From contig JAIGNY010001647.1 of assembly GCA_020152595.1 (NCBI GenBank), forward strand, positions 298,501 through 362,500: a stretch of 64,000 bases of DNA. The letters are read 5' to 3'. This DNA comes from Chiridota heheva (lineage: Eukaryota > Echinodermata > Holothuroidea > Apodida > Chiridotidae). The notes beneath the pieces were generated by a model, which worked only from the letters and a program-made list of their open reading frames with translations, made no database searches and was not told where the DNA came from. The position numbers and the translations under genes were made by a program. Shown here in pieces: positions 1-64,000 of this stretch (position 1 is its first letter; each line of letters opens with the position of its first letter).

Positions 1-614
1 TAGGGGAGCATGAGGGAAATCACAAACACATTTTTTAAACGCGTCAAAGCTTATCTCATTAGTGATATCGGCTATCAAACCTATAACATCCACTCACGTT
101 TTACGCTATAAGACCTCAGTACTGGCAGCGTGATCCGGATAATATGTGGTTGTCTCGGTTTAAAGTTATACTGATTTTAAGAAGCGTTCGGGTTTCCCCC
201 ATCGTGCGCGGGGAAACAACGAACACTATAGTGATAGCGTGTTCGGATTACATTAAAGCGTGTCATTATTCATCCGGGAAATGCTGAACATTACCATGGC
301 GAGCACTCGAACGCCATTACTACATAATTCTTTTACCCCACATCAGGAAAGTGCCATTTTGAAAATGGAACTTCCCTACCCACATAAAGTTTCAAATGAT
401 ATATGGGGAAGCTAACGATGCGCTTAGGTACTTTGTATTGATTGTACAAAATATATTTTATTTGATTCATGCCTATCTAACTTTACTCCGGTACCAAAAT
501 ATGTGATATATGTGAAAGAATCACGTTATTTTTCGCCCCTAAAAATCGGTACTTTTCCGCCCCCAAAAACGGTGTTTTCTGCCCCTGGTCCCAGGACGGA
601 AAAATACCGTTTTC
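1..614. other. Unassigned sequence
   Basis: No gene or clear repeat seen. A cluster of cgcccc/ccgccccc stretches at 530-600 is echoed inverted near 1520-1570 (ggggcgg), hinting at an older inverted structure, but this is weak. Confidence 0.4.
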
Positions 615-618
615 TTAA

Positions 619-852
619 AGGAGCACTAGACCGAAAAGTGAGGGCGTATTTTTAAGGGGTCCCCAAAATATCCAATGCTTATCTAGCACGCAAACGGTAT
701 AGCAATTTTCTGGTTAATATGAATATTCGAGTGACCTTTGCTCTAACGTCGTCTGAGGCTATGGAGGCATGAAGTTTATTGATCTGTTGTGGATGATATA
801 TCTGTGAAATTTGCAAAAACGAGCGCCCTTAATTTTCCGGTCTAGTGCTCCT
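619..852. mobile_element. MITE with TTAA target duplication
   Basis: 234 bp. Near-perfect terminal inverted repeats begin AGGAGCACTAGACCG and extend, with gaps, beyond 30 bp. TTAA flanks both ends (615-618, 853-856). The TTAA duplication suggests piggyBac-type mobilisation. No coding capacity. Confidence 0.85.
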
Positions 853-856
853 TTAA

Positions 857-2339
857 AGTGAGTAATATGTATACAAGCAAACTGGATTCGTGGCTTATAG
901 GATAAGTGAGGTCATTGCAAGTTTTATTTCAATTATTATTGATGTAAGAGGATAACAGGGTAAGGTAAACAAGTCAAACTTAGTAAACAATACACTGGTT
1001 GTTAGGTAAGCACTTAAAGTTTTGTTGAAAAGAACGGCTGGTACGCATAATGTTGGTAAAGCAGCAAGATGTCTTGAAGAACAACTTTGAACACAAAATG
1101 CATGAGCTGTTGAACGAACAAATTCATTGTATACAGAAAATTTTGAATATCATTAAAGAAAACCCCCAATTTCATTGCAAAACCTTTCAACCATAAAATG
1201 AATTACGCAAGTCCCATCAAATGTTATTAACACATAACAAGTTATCCGCCTTTTATCACAAAAGGTTTTAAACATTTACACATTCCTTTGAGAATGATTC
1301 TCCTTTGATATTAAATGTTAATAGGATTAGCGTAAAACGCTTTACACTGGTACTACCACTCAATAATCATAATCCTTCTATTTATCCTAACCCATCTATT
1401 CATTTCTTTTTTGAATGCAACTGACTTGAAGCAACAATGCCTTATTGATTCAAAAAAATTATTTCCTGAATTAAGTGCAAAAAAGGTAAGTTGAATAAAG
1501 TTGTTTTAAGTTTTTGAAAAATCGGGGCAGAAAATCAGGGCGGAAACTAACTGGGGCGGAAACTAACGGCCTCCTAAGTGAAAGGAATTTAAATTTTGAA
1601 ATCTGCTATTACTTGTTTTTCTTGTCGAAAATAACAAAGAGATGGAACCGCATGTTATTTGGTGCGCTTATAGTAAGGACACCGTGAAAGTGTTATGTCG
1701 CCACCACATCTACTTTTTTGTATTTTCTGTTTGACATTCCCCTGTATTCGTGATTCCCCCACCCGCCCCTATAGTTCATTCACAATCTATACCGAGCGGC
1801 AAGAATATGCAACACACGTATATCTGCCAATCATTAAGGGGCGTAACCATGGAGGAATTGTCGGGAAAATCACGCCGTTTGTCTGTAAATTTATGCTACT
1901 GTATTTGTATAACGTCTTGTCGATCGATGGAGACAATCCATCCATTGTTATCACATGTCGGGTTCAGTCTTGTTCGCTTGGTTTGTCGGAAAGAATTTGA
2001 AGTCACACTTTACAAATTTACAGAAAAACAGTTGAATTCAATACCAAAATTCTGGTGCAAATTGGATACGAAAAACTCCTTGGTTTGGACAAAAATGTAA
2101 AACGGACTAACTTTGAACACTTCACTATAGTCTGCTTGTGTGTACTACCAGTTGTAAAGGAAAGGGAAGCAAGCGCCGTTGTCTCACTAAAATGTGAGCA
2201 ATCGGAGTGTGTGGTGTGTTGGACGTCAGCCCAGTTTCCCTTGGTTACGCGCAGGGGCATAAGTAGGATCACCTATTGGGGACAAGAACCCCAAAATTTG
2301 CTAGTCACAAAGGGAACATTGGACTAGTAAGTCAATTTT
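857..2339. other. Unassigned AT-rich sequence
   Basis: Only short overlapping open frames (about 100 codons around 1695-2100), without similarity or splice context. Probably upstream intergenic DNA or a 5' intron of the CEP295 gene. Confidence 0.4.
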
Positions 2340-2780
2340 CGACACTGAAATGTTGCTGCTAGTCGGGAAATCTCGCTCAATTTTGGAGAAATATTTTTGA
2401 GATGATTTGGGGAAATGTTCTTCACTTTTGAAGAAATTTCCTTCAATTTCGGAAATTTTTCTCCAATAACCTTCCTTTTATTGAAATTTCCTTCATTTTC
2501 GGAAGATTTTTTTAACTTTTAGTCAATTTTCTCCATTTTGGGGAAATGTCCTTCATTTTTGGAAATGTTTTTAAAATTTTCTTTAACTTTTCGAGATAAT
2601 GTCCTTGAAGTTCATTTTTTGCTAATTTTCTTCAATTTTTCATAAATTTTCTTTTTAACTTTTTGGATTTATTTTTTAAATTTTTATGAATTTCGAGTAA
2701 TTTTTTTGAAGTTTCGGGAAATTTCTTTCATTTTCGGGAAACGTTTTCAATTTTCGGAAAATTTTTTAAAATTGAGGGCG
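2340..2780. repeat. Degenerate GGAAATTT/TTCATTTTC tandem region
   Basis: Low-complexity block of loosely repeated 20-25 bp units built on gaaatttccttcattttcgg. No coding potential. Confidence 0.65.
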
Positions 2781-5058
2781 CTATCAATGCCTTGATTTTT
2801 GTTAAAATTTGAACTGCGGATTATCGGAACAGCGCTGGCAAGAAAAAAATCAGAGCAAAGTAAGTAAGGATTGGTAGGAATCCACCTTGAATATTTACTT
2901 GATATAGTTGACAATAGAATAAACTTCTTTCAATGAAATAGGCCTAAAGATTTGAATATGGAGAGTCGAATAAAAATAAGTGTGTTTGAGTATGTAGGCC
3001 TTTACGTTTACCAGTTTCGCGAGAAACTGGTGATATGCATTTGACACAAGGACAGTGACACAGACAGTCAAAGTTATATTACAACTTACAAGTAGTAGTG
3101 GCACCAGGAACTTTCCAACCAGGGGCCCAAGTAATCCAGTCGGGCCAGGAGGTCCAAGATAAATAACAATGGTACTTTGGCGCGTATTGACAATCGAATT
3201 GCGAAGCACTAACGTTATCAATGGCCACCTAGAATGTTTTGCTGAAGATCTTCCGCGCTAATTTTTAATTGAGAGAAGTTACTTTCATGATTTTGGTGCA
3301 CAGTTGTAATTCTAGGTGCACACTTTTGATTCCTGGGGTACATCTTTAAAAAAAACTTTGGTTTCTTCATTAAAAAGTTTAGAAAAAAAAATCAAGTTCT
3401 TGAAATAGCATAACCTTAAAGGCTGTTTAAAACCAATTCTTCATATTGTGCAATTTCAGCCTTTTGTTGATATTTGTGTATTATTCCACTCTCAGATAGA
3501 TGATTTTTAGTGCACATTTTCTAGACATAGTTGCACATTTTTGAGTCCAAAAATTATCTTCTGTGCATACTTTGCAATTAACTATGCAGTCAGGGCGCAG
3601 CAGAGAGATTTGGAGCTTTATGAGGTTTTTAGACAAAGATTTTATGTCACTGCAGTCACAAATTACTTTTACTAAAATCCCCTAAATCTTCTATGTAGCA
3701 GAGTAGAGTAGGGTTTTACAGTAAGATGAAATTCAATACCTGAATACCAAAGAATAGCATTGCCAATTGAATTCCCCTGCGTCAACCTTTGCACACGTCA
3801 AACTTGTGTAGGACAAATTTTGCTTGAAGTTGTACTGCGCAGATGCAATGCAAACATGTGTCAGTTTTTTTTTGTTAATACACATCCCTCATTATGGGTT
3901 GACAATGGTCAGTCTGCATTCCGTGCACTAAAACATGAAGATCTTCAGTGTGAAACTTACTTTCTTCTTTGGCGTGTTGCGACAGAAAAAGTAGATGGCT
4001 GTTGTACTTGGCATACTGGCATGGCAATAAAATATCTAGGCCTACCTTAGCGTAAAAAAAAAAAAAAAACTGTTGCGGAATTTGCGGCGTTGGCAACATG
4101 ACACAACGATTTATTACCTAAAATACCAGTAAATCTTACAGAACATACTAGGCCTATAAACTAAATAACTTTGAAACAATCACACTTAAAGACACTTTAA
4201 CTCCTTCTAGATTACCTTAGACGAACATTTGAATGGCAGCCATTATGAAAGAGGTGACGTTAGTAGGGCACAATGCTTAGATAATTTATTCTGTGCTATA
4301 TATACATGTAGTTTTGTGTATTTCTGTATCATTGACTTACATAAATTATTAATAGAATACTGTCAAAAACTAATGCATATTCATTAGTTGTACTGTTATC
4401 CAATCATGTTATTTTAAAAGTAAAAGCAAGTTATTTTGTCACCACAAAGAGAAGCAAAATACTAAACAAGACTTAAGCTTATTGTGGTAAAATCTTTTGT
4501 TTGTCTTGGCGTATGAGAGCAAAGGCCTCGTACCAATTTGTTATCAAGATATCTCAAGAACTGATTAGATTTGAGTTAATTTGATGTGTTGTTTTAAAGG
4601 AAGAAATTATTTCAATTTGGGACAATTTGGAAGATGGGAAGGGTAGAAATGGAGTGGTGGAATGTTTTAGGATGAAATCTGTCCAGACTTGTATATACAA
4701 CTTCCCAATGGAATGTTCTGAACTATTAATTCATGCCTGAAAGGAAATCCAAACTAAACATTTTCTGGACTCGATAAAGAAAATGAAATCAAGTGATTCG
4801 TTATCAAAGAAAACCAAACCAAAAGGAAAATGATGGAATGTAAAAGGAACTCAAACCAATGAATGCTTGATAGCTTGAATAAAACTAAAACCATTGATAT
4901 GACTTTGGAAGAAATCAGTCAGAAGGTAGATAGTCCTGAAGTGTTTAGAATGCAAATTGGCAATACTGATTAAAAGTTAGGAAGAGATTTAGACTTATCT
5001 ACTCTACAGAGTGCTGGAATTTTACTTAATTTGGAAAAACTGCTTGAGTTTTTATCAT
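2781..5058. other. Unassigned sequence
   Basis: AT-rich, with an A run at 4053-4068. Short open frames only. Any promoter or non-coding first exon of CEP295 could lie here, but nothing in the sequence fixes it. Confidence 0.4.
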
Positions 5059-5465
5059 ACCTCCTTATTGGCTCCCCCAACCCCTCTGCAACAATTGCCA
5101 TTGCACCCTCACAGTCCATCACGTTCTCCTTGCTTGCCCCCTGTACAACCTTCCCAGAGCTTCCCTCGCTCCCCACAACTCAATAGCCAAGCTCTTCCAA
5201 AAAAATCCTCCGGATAAAATTATCTCCTTTCTTTATCATGCTTCCCTCTACAACCATGTTTAGTCCTCCTTCCCCACCCCCTCTCTCTCTACTTTGTTTT
5301 TTCACCCATGCACCTCTCTCGATCCCAGCTTTCTGGCTTTTACTTCTCGTGTTTCTCTTAATCTCCCCCTGTTTTCTTTCCTTTCTACCTCTGGAATGAT
5401 CTAACCTCTCAGTCACAATTTGACCCTCGCTGTCGTGGTGCCATTAATCCCTCATCAAACAAACA
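5059..5465 (+). mobile_element. 5'-truncated I-like LINE, 3' tail
   Basis: Starts within the C-terminal zinc knuckle of a LINE ORF2; read in frame it gives CNNC...HHVLLACPLYN. It continues through a pyrimidine-rich 3' UTR to a tail ending in catcaaacaaaca. Same family as the copies at 13125, 48211 and 62890. Confidence 0.75.
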
Positions 5466-6308
5466 GATCTCAATTATCTCATACAATCTAAGGAAAGGAG
5501 GCATAATAAATCTTGAAAGAATTAGATCTACTGCAAATATTCTGTTTGAAATTTCATTCAGTTGAAATATTTTCTAAAATTCCTATTATTTTGCATTTTA
5601 TATTTGAAAATTTATATTACTATACTGTACGTTGGTCAGGTTATTTAGTGATAATCATGGAAAAAGTAATCTTGATAATCGACATATTGTGACAGTCATA
5701 CTGTTTGAAAACCAGATGTCATGCAAAGTACCTGAACAAGACAATGGGTCAATATTTTATAACAGTTGCCCTGAACATACTACGATTGAGGTTTCTTGAA
5801 GTACTGTTACCATATCTCTTCAGGTGTATTGTTAAGAACTTTGTAGCATCTGAATCAAAGACTTGTGGAAATTAAAGTAACGTTTATTCTTGTGGTATTG
5901 GCCACAAGGAAGGGCTCTTAAAGTGGAGAATGAAATTTTAGGTGTGTGCTAATAAAAATAAAAGAATTTAGGCTTAAATATGATGTACAGCTGGAATTGA
6001 TTATGAAGTGACTTGGAGTCATAAGAACCAGCATGGCTGTATTGATTTTTGGGGTGGCACAGTACCCCTTCCCTTTAAAATGTTGGTGGTGAGTTTGCAC
6101 AAAAATTACTGTGGAAATTAAAATAAATATTCCTTGTAGGATCAATTTTAGGGTCCACTTCAAATCAGAGAATATGAATTTACCAAGTTTATTTATAGGC
6201 TGTAATTTTTAGAACCAGTATACCTCCATGGTGACAGTCTTAGGCTGCTTTAGGTAAAACTAATTGAGCATTAATTGTTAACATTTCATTCTCTCTTTTC
6301 TTATCAAG

Positions 6309-61854
<55,546 letters not shown>

Positions 61855-61984
61855 GTAAGTCTGAAAGGAATCAATCACAAATTTGAATTTTGCTGTTTCA
61901 TCAACTTGTGGAGAAAATAGGGAGTTAGAAATACTTCTTTCTCTGGAACAACTTTAGAAAATATAATGTTTCATGTTTGCATGT

Positions 61985-62105
61985 TTCAGCTAATCCTCAT
62001 CTAATCCTTAGCTAATCCTCAGATAATTGTCAGCTAATCCTCAGGTAATCAGCTAATCCTCAGCTAAAAAGCTAATCCTCAGCTAATCAGCTAATCCTCA
62101 TGTGA
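61985..62105 (+). repeat. agctaatcctc minisatellite
   Basis: About ten irregular units of cagctaatcctca. Confidence 0.8.
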
Positions 62106-62109
62106 CATG

Positions 62110-62290
62110 TTGGTAACAGTTTGAATTTGACCAAAGAGTTCTTGCGGATAGATATTCAGCATTTTAGCTTTTTGCAAAGAGTTGTTAATGAGTGGAATGG
62201 TGTGCCTGAGTGGATAGTTAGCTCCAATTCTGTTCACAATTTCAAAGTCAACATTGAAAATTTCTTTACTAACTCTGGGCGTCTTTGATT
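62110..62290 (+). mobile_element. LINE ORF2 C-terminal fragment (CR1/L2/RTE-like)
   Basis: One frame reads FSFLQRVVNEWNGVPEWIVS then NSVHNFKVNIENFF and a stop, the typical FxxRVVNEWNxLP...NxFKxxLD end of such elements. Confidence 0.7.
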
Positions 62291-62889
62291 TTGTTTTTGT
62301 TTTTTTTGTTGTGTTGGTGTTAGTTTGGGCTTTTTATGTGGTGACTCACCCTTCTTAGCCCGTCATCTTGTTAAGTTATGTTATGTTAAAAGGTCAAAGT
62401 AACATTTGAAATTTGACCAATCGCTGCCAACTTGTTTGAGTGTTTCTATCCCTGCATGGGAATGCTTTTTCAAATCAAGGAATATAATATACCAGAGGGC
62501 TATGCATAGTCATTCATCACCAGATTCAATTTTCATTGATGGGATTTTAGCAGTCATGACTAACCTGTAGATATTTACCTGATAAAATTACTGCTATTGT
62601 TATCCCACCCCTTGAGTACTTATCTCTGATCTCTTCCACAATAACCCACCCAAAAAAATATTCTTCAACCCAAATATTTTAGAGTTCTGAGCAATTGTAT
62701 ATTTTCTAACGTTATTTGCTGCTACTCTGAGTTTCACGCACGTACGTGTATCTCCGACGGCGTTCTTCAGAAAACTGATGCACCATGGCTTTTTCTTGGT
62801 ACTGTTGGGTGGTTTGCCTTTGTTCCCATTTCGATTGCCGGTCTATATATACAGGAGTATCATTAGGCTTGCGGTAGAGCTGGTGCTCG

Positions 62890-63871
62890 CCAGTATCTAG
62901 GTTCAAGGTCCCTGTTTACAACATCTTAGGTACCCCAATTTCTCCACCCTTTTTGATAGGACTAAAACCCTATCCCCTTCCTTTAGCTTACGCATCAAAT
63001 CAGACATCCTCCATCTCGGCATCAACCCCGCCACTCTTAGCACCTTCTCCTGGCCCACGTTTCCTTCCTGGGCCATCCCTCTCCCTTCTATCCATCTGGG
63101 CCTCTCCACTCATCACAAAACCCAAACCCACCCTAACCTCTTCATCAATCTCCACAACCAAATCAAAGACCAACTTTCAAACTACACCTCCATCTATAGT
63201 GATGGCTCCGAGGAAGGTGACAAGACAGCTGCTGCTGCCGTCATCCAAGACATCACCCTCGGTAGCAGGCTTCCCGACTACTCGTCCACCTATTCAGCCG
63301 AGACAAAGGCCATCCTCCTCACCCTCAACTTTATTGAGTACTCTCTGCTCAGCCACTTTGCCATCTTCTCCGACTCCAAGGCTGTCCTTACTTCTTTACT
63401 GTCTTAAATGGGATAACTCCACATCCCACCTCCCCCTCCTCCGGAAACTCCTTTCGCCCACCCTCTGCAGGAAAAATATTCCTTTCTTCTGGATACCCAG
63501 CCATGTTGGCATCCCTGGCAATGACAGGACTGATGCAGCCGCTAAGCTTGCCCTCAACCTCCCCCTACCCCATTTCCCAAAACCCCTTTTGACATCAAAC
63601 CGTTTATTGCTTCCCTTGTTCGTGACTGCTGGCAAAGCTAATGGGACTCTCAAATTGATAACAAACTCCACGTCATCCAGCCCACCATTCTGATCAAACC
63701 CACCATCCACAACTTCTCTCGTGTTGACAACGCTCATATTACCCATCTAAGAATAGGTCACACCCACCTCACTCACTCCCACCTCCTTATTGGTTCCCCC
63801 AACCAGGAGTTGTTCTTAACAACTCCCTGCCCCAACCCTCTGCAACAATTGCCATTGCACCCTCACAGTCC
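62890..63871 (+). mobile_element. I-like LINE fragment with RNase H
   Basis: Broken frames show YSDGSEEGDKTAAAAVI, TYSAETKAILLTLN, IFSDSKAVLTSLL and FWIPSHVGIPGNDRTDAAAK, the D-E-D core of RNase H. These are followed by the knuckle-region nucleotides shared with 5059 and 48211. The (AT)n at 63872 interrupts the tail. Confidence 0.82.
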
Positions 63872-63873
63872 AT

Positions 63874-63940
<67 letters not shown>
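63872..63940. repeat. (AT)n microsatellite with shared flank
   Basis: About 68 bp of TA repeats followed by aaaacaaaataggaaaaaat, the same flank as after 22372. Confidence 0.92.
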
Positions 63941-63944
<4 letters not shown>

Positions 63945-64000
63945 AAATAGGAAAAAATGACAATGTCTCTAGCCAACAGATTATTTTAAAAACCAAATAT

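Noticed and set aside
1695-2327. Overlapping open frames of 90-116 codons
   Set aside because: Three overlapping frames with no recognisable domain or conserved motif and no splice phase linking to CEP295.
62953-63693. 246-codon Pro/Ser-rich frame
   Set aside because: Out-of-frame reading of a LINE RNase H region whose true frame shows YSDGSEEGDK and WIPSHVGIPGN.

Overview
The window looks like AT-rich nuclear DNA from a marine invertebrate animal, probably a deuterostome and perhaps an echinoderm. The reasons are: one spliced gene with GT-AG introns up to 25 kb long, an SUEL-type lectin receptor family, I-like LINE tails, many TTAA-flanked MITEs, and satellites built on TGACCTTTGACC. The species cannot be fixed from the sequence alone. 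No prokaryotic, viral or CRISPR feature is present.

Main gene (+ strand, about 6309 to beyond 61854): the orthologue of CEP295 (Drosophila Ana1), a centriole-wall protein needed for centriole-to-centrosome conversion. Twelve coding exons can be placed by splice sites, reading phase and similarity to vertebrate CEP295, from the N-terminal LSPNEE block (exon at 6337) to the start of the C-terminal ALMS motif (exon at 61654). One 4.96 kb exon (52519-57481) carries most of the protein. Five single-base losses interrupt the frame inside exons. In each case, restoring one base also restores the exact exon phase, so residual sequencing error is likelier than gene death. The 3' end lies outside the window.

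Nested genes (- strand, inside the 25 kb intron between 12971 and 38060): two copies of an intronless type I membrane receptor. Each has a signal peptide, two SUEL/galactose-binding lectin domains and one membrane span. The intact copy (31574-33178, 534 aa) has a long tail with paired YxxL motifs spaced like ITAMs, each pair followed by a PxxPxK SH3-ligand motif, then an acidic tyrosine cluster. The other copy (24542-26367) has a 57-bp repeat expanded in its tail and is frame-broken there. Both lie in a 3.6-3.8 kb segmental duplication. I consider this paired lectin/ITAM-like receptor the most interesting content of the window.

The rest is repeat-rich intron: three TTAA-TSD MITE families, a hAT-like element with a perfect 8-bp target duplication, 5'-truncated LINEs with RNase H and a C-terminal zinc knuckle, tRNA-derived SINE-like units, several satellites and minisatellites, long (AT)n tracts, and a large inverted-repeat pair around the exon at 12807.
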